NCBI GenBank assembly: GCA_017649705.1
Contig: JAGCGH010000150.1
Span: 1 to 49,331 of the forward strand
Direction of reading: 5' to 3'
Origin: a bacterium
GTDB taxonomy: Bacteria > Auribacterota > UBA3054
DNA: 49,331 nucleotides
Made by a program: the position numbers and the translations under genes
Shown: positions 1 to 7,691 of the stretch, in pieces
How positions within the stretch are numbered: the first letter of the stretch is position 1
Layout of the letters: each line of letters opens with the position of its first letter
Notes under the pieces: generated by a model
Databases searched by the model: none
What the model was told of the DNA's origin: nothing
Seen by the model: the letters and a program-made list of their open reading frames with translations, nothing else

Positions 1-141
1 AACGAGAAGTTCATCGACGCCGTCCGTAGCGGCGACTGGTCCAAGAACCCCTCCACTTACCGCGACGCCGCGAAGTCCCTGGCCCTTACCCAGGCCTGCA
101 TCGACTCCCTGAACAAAGGCATCCAGAAAGTGAAGTTCTAA
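1..141 (+). CDS. C-terminal end of a probable Gfo/Idh/MocA-family oxidoreductase (partial)
   Basis: Only the last 46 codons are present; the frame is open from base 1 and stops with TAA at 139-141. The tail contains the segment AVRSGDWSKNPSTYRDAAKS, which resembles the C-terminal helix region of Gfo/Idh/MocA-type NAD(P)-dependent sugar or inositol dehydrogenases, a family often amplified in PVC bacteria. The assignment rests on general resemblance of a short tail, so it is tentative. A strong terminator follows 21 bases after the stop, so this gene ends its transcription unit. What else it could be: any soluble protein with an amphipathic C-terminal helix. Confidence 0.4.
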   Translation, partial: NEKFIDAVRSGDWSKNPSTYRDAAKSLALTQACIDSLNKGIQKVKF

Positions 142-162
142 ATTTTTCGCCAGGAAAATTAA

Positions 163-188
163 GGCGCGGCAAATGCCGCGCCTTTTTT
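163..188 (+). terminator. Rho-independent terminator
   Basis: A perfect 8-base stem GGCGCGGC (163-170) / GCCGCGCC (175-182) with an AAAT loop is followed by six T residues (183-188). It ends the gene stopping at 141. The minus-strand gene stopping at 192 converges on it, and the mostly A/T bases 5' of the stem (AAAATTAA) could give it partial function in the reverse direction. Confidence 0.9.
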
Positions 189-191
189 GTT

Positions 192-3100
192 TCAGGGAAG
201 TTTTAAGAAATTGATTTTCCTCATACCCGTTCCGGGAGCCGCGGGCCCTATGGACAGCAGAAAGCGGCGGACGCGGGAGGAGATCTTCACTTCCAGCTCG
301 AACAAAGAGGCGGCGGGCTGGCGGCGCTCTTTCCGAGGAAGCGCTTTTTCCAGGGCGCCCTCCGTCCGGGGAAGGATCTTTTGGGGAACGGTCAGGGGAA
401 TGGGCCCCTGCTTGTTTAGGCTCGCGCATGCTTTGACCGGGCGCCTGGGAGGGCAGACGGCGATCCCCTGGAACCAGGCGCGCCCGCTGCCCTCGGGGTC
501 TTTCAGGTTCCTGGCGGCGAGCCTTAGTTTCAGGCAGCCCCTGGGAGAGATGTGGCGCGCTTCCAGGAGGGCGAGATACGCGGCGTCGTTTTTTTCGAAG
601 CGGAGGGCGGGGAAGCTTTCCCAAGCGTTCCTGTGCCAGTCGAACAGTTTCGGTTCCAGGAGGGCGTTGTGGTTCTCCTCCAGGAATTCCCCGGAATCTA
701 TGGCGTCGCTCAGCCCCCTGAGGTACAGCTCCCCGCCGGCGCAGTCCCAGAGGTTGGAAAAAGTCCATTCGCTTTGCGCGTCGTTTTTCCAGGCTGTGTA
801 AAAAATGTTCCCGTACCCTGGGCCCAACGCGGCCTCTCCTGATTTGAAAGACGCGGGGCGCTTGCGGCCGGGAAGGGAAAGGCCGCTTGGAAAAACCACG
901 TTTTCAAAACTGCCGGTCACGGAAAAAGTCTCGCCTTTCAGTTCGCCGGAGAGAAAGCGGATCTTCTGATTCCGCCAAAAATCAAGAGGCCAGGAGACTT
1001 TTGAAAAGGCGAAGCCCTTCTCAACTTTTTCCGCCCTGCCTCCCGAGAGCTGCCAAGCCCCTTCGTGAAAGGCTTCCGAAGCGGGAAACTCCCTTACGTA
1101 AAGGGAGAGAGCGGCGGAACGGAGATAAGCCTCCGTAAGCCTCGGATCCTCCAGGACCGACAGCGCTGACAGGACCTCCGCGTCGTTGGTCAGGGGACGG
1201 TCGAAGTAAGTTTTCAATTCCGGGGGAGTGAAATTAATAAAAGGCGTTTCGTTCAGACGCCAAGTGTTATTTTCTTTTTTCAGGGAGGAGTAGTCCGGAG
1301 CCTCTTTCGGCCTTCTTATGCCTTTCGTTCTGGCGGCCACCAGAGAGTACTCGTTCTTCAAGGTCAGGGAGGCGTATTCCACGTGGCGGGGGAGGCCGAG
1401 TATCCTTATCCGGTCGCCTTTTTTCAGATCGGCGTAGCGCTCCAGCCTCAGGTTTGAGAACAGGAGAGTGTTTTTGGTGTTGCCTCCTTCTATGGGGAAG
1501 CGCAGCCCGTCTTTCGTTTCCGCCACTTCGTCGATCAGCGCGTCCTTTTCCCAGAGCGCGTTTCGGCATCCGACATAGGTGTAATACTGCGCGCCTTTTT
1601 TCAATTCCCTCACGTCGCTTATTTCGTAATCGAGGCCCCAGCTTTCCTTGGGCAGGGCGATCAGGGCCTCCCCGGGGGAATACCTTCCTTCGAGATATTG
1701 GAAGCCGTATTCGAGGTTGGCGATCTCGGATGAATCGGTCAGGTAGAACCTCTCGCCGGGATAGAGGGCGGCTTCCTCAGGCAGCGTTCCTAAAAGCGTG
1801 CTGCCGCTTCCTGTCTGCGCCGTGAGGCGCCAGTTGGCAAGCGTCAGGGGAGTTTGGCTTTTGTTGATCACGGCGATGATGTCCGGGCGGCGGAAATAGA
1901 CGCTGTTGATCCTGACGCGCTTTTTTGGCGAGCAATCGGAGGGGCTTTTTACGAGAAGCTCCATTTCGCCAAGAGGGCCGCTTTTCTTGGGTTTTCCTTT
2001 CGCGTAACAAAAGGCGTATTTGTCCGCTTCGACCTCTTCGCCGCTTATGATCAGTTTGTTGTTCCTTCTCATGCCGTATTGCTCGTCCTTGAGCGGCACC
2101 GGGAAATTGGCGTCCTGAAGCAGCACTTCATAGTATTTTTCTTTCATCAGATCGCTCACGGAGATCCAGAGCGCTTGCTCCGGGGCTTCGGAATAGAGCG
2201 TTTCGGAATGGATCCAGCCCCTCAATTGCGCGAAGCGAAAATTTGAGTTGGTGATGGAATTGAAAAGGCCTTCCTCGTCTTGCAAAACAAGGATGTCGCC
2301 CACGGAATCTTTTATATTAAAGACCGCCCTCGGCGTTATGCCTTTCACGGCCAGGCCGAAAAAAGCTATGCGGCAGTTTCGCCAGAGATGGTCTTCGGGA
2401 AACTGGCGGCGCTTCTTTTTCTGCCAGCTTTTCAAAAGAGCGCTTTCGGAGTCCTCCGTCAGGGCGTCGGAGGAGAGCTTCACAAAGACGCTGCCGCCTT
2501 CCTTTCTGCATTCGTCCTTCAAAACATACCTTGCGGTCCTGGGATCGAAGAGCTCCCTTCGCGCCGGGTCGTTTTCCGTTACGGGAGCGTTCCCGTCGTA
2601 ATCCCTTCCGCCGTAGAAGTAGGGGAGGGACGTTACGGCGCGCTCCTTGTACACGGCGTTGGCGCGGTAGGCGAATCTGAGCTCGCTGCCGTCGTCGCTT
2701 AAGATCTCGGAAAAGTCGACGGCCTCGGCGCCGTAGAGCCCGGCGTTCTCCTGAAGGGCGTGGTTCTCGTCGCACCCGTCGCTTAAACAAAGCGCCAGCT
2801 CCTCCAGCACGCGGTCTTCGGCGTCCTTGCCTTCCCGCTTCAATTTGGCAAGCATTTCCCTCGGCGCGGCGAGGGAGACGGGCGTTTGTTTCTGCCAGCT
2901 TCCGTCCCAATACTCCTGGTAGGCGAGATTGTCGGCAAGCGGACGGAGACTGAGGGTGTACTCCCGGCCCCGCATGCGAAAGGGGCCGGCCTCCCCCGGG
3001 GAGAGCCAGGAGCCTGGATATGAGAGCTGGGCGGCTTCGAAGAGCGCCATTAAATGCTCCAGGGCGGAGGAATAGACAAGGTCGTCCTGCCGGGAGGCGA

Positions 3101-3236
3101 TGAGGTTTTCCGCCAGCTGTTTCTCCGTGAGGAAGCAGGCGGCGGAAAGAGCCGCCAGAAGCCCCAGGGCAAAAAGAAAAAGCAGCGCCGCCGGCAGCAC
3201 GAGGCCTGCGCAGGTTTTGAAAGGGAAATTTTTCAC
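192..3236 (-). CDS. Large membrane-anchored protein with a lamin-tail-like segment, function unknown
   Basis: This encodes 1,014 residues. A short basic N-terminus is followed by one hydrophobic helix (about residues 11-36), so it is most likely anchored in the inner membrane with the bulk outside the cytoplasm. The single N-terminal helix followed by a mixed soluble region recalls GspK/PilX minor pseudopilins, but I see no prepilin cleavage motif. Around residues 440-545 the pattern (hydrophobic strands, NKSQTPLTLANWRL, later YPGERFYLTD) resembles a lamin-tail-type Ig fold. The rest is unrecognised. The start is GTG at 3236. No good Shine-Dalgarno precedes it, but TAAAAT lies five bases upstream (3242-3247), which would give a leaderless message. 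It stands alone, divergent from uvrD. Confidence 0.7.
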   Translation of the reverse strand: MKNFPFKTCAGLVLPAALLFLFALGLLAALSAACFLTEKQLAENLIASRQDDLVYSSALEHLMALFEAAQLSYPGSWLSPGEAGPFRMRGREYTLSLRPLADNLAYQEYWDGSWQKQTPVSLAAPREMLAKLKREGKDAEDRVLEELALCLSDGCDENHALQENAGLYGAEAVDFSEILSDDGSELRFAYRANAVYKERAVTSLPYFYGGRDYDGNAPVTENDPARRELFDPRTARYVLKDECRKEGGSVFVKLSSDALTEDSESALLKSWQKKKRRQFPEDHLWRNCRIAFFGLAVKGITPRAVFNIKDSVGDILVLQDEEGLFNSITNSNFRFAQLRGWIHSETLYSEAPEQALWISVSDLMKEKYYEVLLQDANFPVPLKDEQYGMRRNNKLIISGEEVEADKYAFCYAKGKPKKSGPLGEMELLVKSPSDCSPKKRVRINSVYFRRPDIIAVINKSQTPLTLANWRLTAQTGSGSTLLGTLPEEAALYPGERFYLTDSSEIANLEYGFQYLEGRYSPGEALIALPKESWGLDYEISDVRELKKGAQYYTYVGCRNALWEKDALIDEVAETKDGLRFPIEGGNTKNTLLFSNLRLERYADLKKGDRIRILGLPRHVEYASLTLKNEYSLVAARTKGIRRPKEAPDYSSLKKENNTWRLNETPFINFTPPELKTYFDRPLTNDAEVLSALSVLEDPRLTEAYLRSAALSLYVREFPASEAFHEGAWQLSGGRAEKVEKGFAFSKVSWPLDFWRNQKIRFLSGELKGETFSVTGSFENVVFPSGLSLPGRKRPASFKSGEAALGPGYGNIFYTAWKNDAQSEWTFSNLWDCAGGELYLRGLSDAIDSGEFLEENHNALLEPKLFDWHRNAWESFPALRFEKNDAAYLALLEARHISPRGCLKLRLAARNLKDPEGSGRAWFQGIAVCPPRRPVKACASLNKQGPIPLTVPQKILPRTEGALEKALPRKERRQPAASLFELEVKISSRVRRFLLSIGPAAPGTGMRKINFLKLP

Positions 3237-3301
3237 GCCTTATTTTATTTTTAGCCCCTGCCTTTCCCTGAGGGCGGGAACTGAAGAGCGCCGTGGGAGG
3301 A

Positions 3302-3322
3302 TTTGAGACGCGGCGTCTCAAA
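3302..3322. promoter_or_regulatory. Perfect 10+1+10 inverted repeat, operator-like
   Basis: TTTGAGACGC (3302-3311), one central G, then GCGTCTCAAA (3313-3322). No T-run follows on either strand, so a terminator is unlikely. It lies in the divergent region between the 1,014-residue membrane protein (start 3236) and uvrD (start 3452), about 65 bases upstream of the former. A dimeric regulator binding site is the simplest reading; the regulator is unknown. Confidence 0.5.
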
Positions 3323-3410
3323 ACCGGCCTCTTCGGGTGCGTTTTCCGCGGGAATTTTCGCCTGCTTATAAGTTAGCGGAGGAGAGATGCATAACTGAAG
3401 CGCGCCCCCT

Positions 3411-3439
3411 TTGCATTTTAAGGTCTCTTTTGGTAAAAT
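3411..3439 (+). promoter_or_regulatory. Promoter of the uvrD operon
   Basis: TTGCAT (3411-3416), a 17-base spacer, then TAAAAT (3434-3439) with the extended -10 dinucleotide TG one base upstream (3431-3432). A start of transcription about seven bases downstream would leave only about five bases before the ATG at 3452, or about 41 before the alternative ATG at 3488. Confidence 0.65.
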
Positions 3440-3451
3440 AAAGAATAAAAT

Positions 3452-5752
3452 ATGTTCCTTAACTTATCTATTCCCGTTCCTTTTCCTATGGCCACCTCAA
3501 CAAAAAAAGCCAAGACGGCAAAAAGATCCCCTGATACCGTCAAACCCAAGGCCGGGCTTGATCTCGCCGGCTGCCTTAATCCTTCCCAACTCGAAGCTGT
3601 CACCGCTCCCGACGGCGCGCAGCTGGTCGTGGCCGGCGCCGGCAGCGGCAAGACGCGGGTCTTGACTTACCGCATCGCCTATTTGGTCAGCCGCGGCGTC
3701 AAGCCGGAAAGAATACTTGCGGTGACTTTCACCAACAAAGCGGCGAGGGAAATGAAGAACCGCGTGGAGAAGCTGGTGGGCGAGAGCGTCCCCATCTCCA
3801 CCTTCCACTCCTTCTGCCTCAAGGTCCTGAGGGCGAACCGCGCGAAGCTCAATTATGAAAACGGCTTCGTCATCTACGACCAGAACGACCAGCTGACGCT
3901 TCTTAAGGAGTGCATGCGCCGCCAGGACATTTCCGACAAGCATCTGAAGCCCGCTTATTTCGCCAACATGATAGGCCTGGCCAAGGATCGGCTGGAAACC
4001 GCCGACAAGTTCGCCAGGAGAGCGGAGAAGTCCAAGGAATACATGGACGAACTGGTGGCGAAGGTCTACAAGGAATACGAAAGGGAGCTCAGGCGCGTCA
4101 GGGCGCTGGACTTCGACGACCTCATCATGCAGACGGTCCTTCTTTTCAAGCGCGATCAGGAACTGCTGAAAAAATACCAGGAGAGCTTCGACTGCGTTCT
4201 GGTGGACGAATACCAGGACACCAACTTCGCCCAGTACCAGCTGGTGAAAATGCTTTGCCAGAAACACGGCAACGTTTTCGTGGTGGGCGATCCCGACCAG
4301 TCCATCTACCGTTTCCGGGGCGCCGAGATCGGCAACATCTTCGCTTTCGAAAAGGATTATCCCAACGCGAAGAAGACCGTCCTGGAAAGGAACTACCGCT
4401 CCACCGCTTCCATCCTGAAGGCCGCCAACGACATCATCGCCCACAACCAGGACCGCTGGGAAAAAGAGCTCAAGACCGAGAACCCTGAAGGGAAGAAGGT
4501 CTCCTTCTTCAGCGCCAAGGACGAGCACGAAGAGGCCGCGGAAGTGGCCAGGATGATCAAGAAGCTTCTGCGGGAAGGCGTGAAGCGCCGGGACATGGTG
4601 GTCTTCTACCGCGTCCATCTTCTCTCCCGCCTCATCGAGGAGGAGATGGTCAGGAACCGCATTCCCTGCAAGCTTGTGGGCGACGTGAGTTTTTACAACA
4701 GAAGGGAGATAAAGGACATATTGGCCTACATGCGGGCGGCTCTTAACACCTTCGACGACGTTAGCCTCCGCCGGGTCATCAACAGCCCCACCAGGGGGCT
4801 TGGCGAGACCACCCAGGAATATCTGGCGGGCTTCGCCCAGACCGCCGGCATAACTTTCTTCGAAGCCGTCAAGCAGCACCGGCGCATCGACCGCTTCACG
4901 GACGGCGTGCACAGGAAGCTGGACAAGTTCCAAAGCCTGATAGAGGAGCTTTCCGAGGCGCAGAAGACCATGCTGCCCACGGAATTCCTCGATTTCATCT
5001 TAGAGAAGACCGAGTACATCGAGAAGGTCTGTCCGGGGGACGACGAAGCGGATCTTGACCGCCGGGAAAACATCGGCGAACTGAAGTCCGCCGTGGCCGA
5101 TTACGAGAACACCACCACGGACGAGAAGGCTTCCACGGAAGGCTTCCTGAACGAAGTGGCCATCACCGCGGACATCGACAAGTGGAACGACGAGACGGAC
5201 GTGGTGACCTTGATGACCATCCACAACGCCAAGGGATTGGAATTCCCGGTGGTCTTCATCGTGGGCATGGAGGAGGATCTCTTCCCCCACATCAACGCCA
5301 AGGGCGTGAAAGAAGAGATCGAGGAGGAGCGGCGCCTCTGCTATGTGGGCATGACCAGAGCCAAGGAGCGCCTTTTCCTCTCCTGCGCCCTGAAGAGAGC
5401 CATGTTCGGGCAGATCCAGTCCCGGGACCCCTCCCGCTTCCTGAGCGAGATCAAGCCCAGCCACGTGGAGTGCCGCTACAGCAGCCGCAAGCCGACTTTG
5501 AGCGAGGAGAGCACAAGCCAGCAGCTGCCCTCCCGGCCCGCCGGCACCATCGACACCGGCGAACTCACCGTGGGCATGGAAGTGGTGCACACCCATTTCG
5601 GAAACGGCAGGATCACCTCCATTTCCGGGGAAGGGGAGAGCGCCAGGCTGACCATCGAATTCGACAACCTGCCCGCGCCGAAGGTCCTGGTGGCCAAGTA
5701 CGCGAAATTGAAACCAGCTAAACAAGGCACGGGCAAGCAATGTCGCAAGTAA
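3452..5752 (+). CDS. pcrA: UvrD/PcrA-type superfamily 1 DNA helicase
   Basis: This is an ATP-dependent 3'-5' DNA helicase for nucleotide-excision or mismatch repair and replication-conflict resolution. The 766 residues carry all the SF1A motifs: Walker A GAGSGKT (residues 62-68), DEYQDTN, GDPDQSIYRFRGA, RNYRS, a motif V block TIHNAKGLEFP, and motif VI YVGMTRAKERL. The C-terminus has a Tudor-like PcrA tail (GMEVVHTHFGNGRI), which in PcrA/UvrD contacts RNA polymerase. ATG 3452 follows the promoter closely without a Shine-Dalgarno sequence; ATG 3488 (MATSTKK) is an alternative start that also lacks one. It is the first gene of a five-gene operon and overlaps the next gene by 13 bases. UvrD and PcrA cannot be told apart by sequence alone. 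Confidence 0.95.
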   Translation: MFLNLSIPVPFPMATSTKKAKTAKRSPDTVKPKAGLDLAGCLNPSQLEAVTAPDGAQLVVAGAGSGKTRVLTYRIAYLVSRGVKPERILAVTFTNKAAREMKNRVEKLVGESVPISTFHSFCLKVLRANRAKLNYENGFVIYDQNDQLTLLKECMRRQDISDKHLKPAYFANMIGLAKDRLETADKFARRAEKSKEYMDELVAKVYKEYERELRRVRALDFDDLIMQTVLLFKRDQELLKKYQESFDCVLVDEYQDTNFAQYQLVKMLCQKHGNVFVVGDPDQSIYRFRGAEIGNIFAFEKDYPNAKKTVLERNYRSTASILKAANDIIAHNQDRWEKELKTENPEGKKVSFFSAKDEHEEAAEVARMIKKLLREGVKRRDMVVFYRVHLLSRLIEEEMVRNRIPCKLVGDVSFYNRREIKDILAYMRAALNTFDDVSLRRVINSPTRGLGETTQEYLAGFAQTAGITFFEAVKQHRRIDRFTDGVHRKLDKFQSLIEELSEAQKTMLPTEFLDFILEKTEYIEKVCPGDDEADLDRRENIGELKSAVADYENTTTDEKASTEGFLNEVAITADIDKWNDETDVVTLMTIHNAKGLEFPVVFIVGMEEDLFPHINAKGVKEEIEEERRLCYVGMTRAKERLFLSCALKRAMFGQIQSRDPSRFLSEIKPSHVECRYSSRKPTLSEESTSQQLPSRPAGTIDTGELTVGMEVVHTHFGNGRITSISGEGESARLTIEFDNLPAPKVLVAKYAKLKPAKQGTGKQCRK

Positions 5753-6921
5753 GCATCGTCCGCGCGGCCTACGCGGAAGTCCTTCCCAAACTGCGCGAAC
5801 TTTTAGCCCCCCTGGGGGGCATAGAGGCTTTCGTAAAACCGGGACAGAAGGTCCTTTTGAAAGCCAATCTTTTGGGTTCCTACAACGTGGCCAAGGCCGT
5901 CACCACCGATCCCAGACTGGTGGAGGCGATGATAACTTTGGTGAAAGAGGCCGGCGGCATCCCCACGGTGGGCGACAGCCCCGGCATGGGAACGCTCCGC
6001 TCCGCCATCAAAGCCGGAGGGCTGGAAGAGATCCTTATTAGGGAGAATGTCCCGGTCGCCGACTTCGAGAACGAGGACGTTTACCCAAGGCCGGAGAATC
6101 GCGTCTCCCAAAGGCTGGTCCTGGCCAGGGCCGTAAAGGAAGCCGACGTCATCATAACGCTCCCGAAACTGAAGACGCATGTGCAGATGAATTTCACCGG
6201 CGCCATCAAAAACCAATACGGGCTTATGGTCGGCGTCAGGAAGAGCAATTACCACCTGCGCTTGAGGGACAACGATCTCATGGGCGAACTGATGGTGGAA
6301 ATAAACAAGACCGCAAAGATCGCCCTGGCGGTGATGGACGCGATCGTCGCCATGGAAGGGGACGGCCCTTCCGGCGGCAGCCCGAAGGAAGTGGGCCTGC
6401 TTCTGGCCTCCGACGATCTTCTGGCCGTGGACATGGCGGCCTGCCGCATCATAGGCTTGGACCCCATGAAGGTCCCCACCGTCACGGCGGCTCTGCGTTT
6501 GAACTACGGGGAAGGCGAAGAGAAATCGACATTCCCGCTGCTCACGCCGGAGGAAGTGAAAGTAAAAGATTTCAGGCAGGTCTCCCACAGCAAGGACATC
6601 ATAAGGATGCTGCCGATGCCGAAATGGTTCATGCGCTGGTTCGGAGCGCAGTGGGCGCCGCACCCCGAGATCGATACGAAAAAATGCATAAAGTGCTTCC
6701 GCTGCAGAAACGGCTGCCCGGTCAAGCCGCCCGCCATCGATCCCGAAAGGGGGAAGTCCGTCAGCAAGGACTGCATCCGCTGCTACTGCTGCCACGAGTT
6801 CTGCCCGGCGGACGCCATCAAGCTGAAGCGCTCCTTGTTGGACCGCGTCTTCCGCTTCACTTCGCTGCTTAACTTTTTGAACAATATTTTCGGTAAACTG
6901 ATATCCAAATTCAGCATATAA
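5740..6921 (+). CDS. DUF362 protein with two C-terminal [4Fe-4S] motifs
   Basis: The 393 residues have two parts. Residues 1 to about 300 look like the DUF362 domain (GDSPGMGTLRSAIKAGGL, then LPKLKTHVQMNFTGAIKNQ, a hallmark-like lysine/histidine stretch). The C-terminal part carries two ferredoxin motifs, CIKCFRCRNGCP and CIRCYCCHEFCP, each fit for one [4Fe-4S] cluster. A hydrophobic or basic tail follows the clusters. Members of this family are uncharacterised cytoplasmic iron-sulfur proteins; the reaction is unknown. The ATG overlaps the end of the helicase gene by 13 bases and the PyrK-like gene starts two bases after its stop, so translation is probably coupled. The pairing with a flavoprotein reductase suggests an electron-transfer partnership (inference). 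Confidence 0.85.
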   Translation: MSQVSIVRAAYAEVLPKLRELLAPLGGIEAFVKPGQKVLLKANLLGSYNVAKAVTTDPRLVEAMITLVKEAGGIPTVGDSPGMGTLRSAIKAGGLEEILIRENVPVADFENEDVYPRPENRVSQRLVLARAVKEADVIITLPKLKTHVQMNFTGAIKNQYGLMVGVRKSNYHLRLRDNDLMGELMVEINKTAKIALAVMDAIVAMEGDGPSGGSPKEVGLLLASDDLLAVDMAACRIIGLDPMKVPTVTAALRLNYGEGEEKSTFPLLTPEEVKVKDFRQVSHSKDIIRMLPMPKWFMRWFGAQWAPHPEIDTKKCIKCFRCRNGCPVKPPAIDPERGKSVSKDCIRCYCCHEFCPADAIKLKRSLLDRVFRFTSLLNFLNNIFGKLISKFSI

Positions 6922-6923
6922 AA

Positions 6924-7691
6924 ATGGATCGCGAAAAAACCACAGTTTTAAGAAATACGGCGCTTAATTCTGACCACCGCATGTTGGCGGTGCGCGCGCC
7001 GAAGCTTGCCGCGCAGTCCCTCCCCGGGCAGTTCGCGGAGCTGGAGACCAAGGGGGCGACGCTTTTGAGAAAACCCATCAGCCTCGCTTACTGCGATCCG
7101 GCGAAAGGGGAGGCGGTCTTTGTCTTCAAGATCGTCGGCAGGGGCACGCAGGCCCTGGCGGCGCTGGAGGAAGGGGACAGCCTCGACATCATCGGCCCCC
7201 TGGGGGAAGGCTTTAGGATAAAAGAGAAGCCGGCTGTTTTGATAGGCGGAGGCGTCGGCGTCCCGCCCCTGTGGTTCCTGGCTTCGCGCCTCGGCGCCAA
7301 ATACGGCGTGACGGCGGTGCTGGGGGCCAGAGATCAAAAAGACCTGATCCTGAGGGAGGAGTTCGAAAAGCTCGGAATAAACACCATCGCGGCCACCGAC
7401 AACGGCAGCCTGGGAGTCAAGGGCACCGTGATAGACGCCCTTTCGGCTTCCGGCGTTTCCTTGGGGGAGGCGGAAATGTACGCCTGCGGCCCCTTCCCGA
7501 TGCTGAGATCCCTCGCCGCTCTGGCGGAGGAACGCTCCCTTTCCCTGCAGGTGAGCCTGGAGGCTTACATGGGCTGCGGCATGGGGATCTGCGTGGGCTG
7601 CACCGTGCCGACTAGGGAAGGCATGCAAAGAGTCTGCAAGGAAGGCCCCGTTTTCGATTCTAAGGAGATAGTATGGAGCAAAATTCGCTAG
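6924..7691 (+). CDS. pyrK: PyrK-like iron-sulfur flavoprotein (dihydroorotate dehydrogenase electron-transfer subunit type)
   Basis: The 255 residues have the ferredoxin-reductase layout: an FAD-binding barrel with RKPISLAY, an NAD-binding Rossmann part with GGGVGVPPLWFLA, and a C-terminal [2Fe-2S] region GCGMGICVGC with the last Cys in RVCKEGPVF. The spacing is C-x4-C-x2-C-x11-C, as in PyrK, which passes electrons from dihydroorotate dehydrogenase B to NAD+. PyrD is not next to it; the neighbours are a DUF362 ferredoxin-like protein and a membrane protein, so an alternative is a reductase serving the DUF362 protein. All four cluster cysteines are present, unlike the NfnA-like paralogue at 14191, which has Asp in the first position. 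The next gene overlaps its end by 19 bases. Confidence 0.75.
   Translation: MDREKTTVLRNTALNSDHRMLAVRAPKLAAQSLPGQFAELETKGATLLRKPISLAYCDPAKGEAVFVFKIVGRGTQALAALEEGDSLDIIGPLGEGFRIKEKPAVLIGGGVGVPPLWFLASRLGAKYGVTAVLGARDQKDLILREEFEKLGINTIAATDNGSLGVKGTVIDALSASGVSLGEAEMYACGPFPMLRSLAALAEERSLSLQVSLEAYMGCGMGICVGCTVPTREGMQRVCKEGPVFDSKEIVWSKIR

Noticed and set aside
3497-4933. A long open frame antisense to uvrD
   Set aside because: It lies fully inside a gene with all helicase motifs; it is a by-product of GC-rich codon use.
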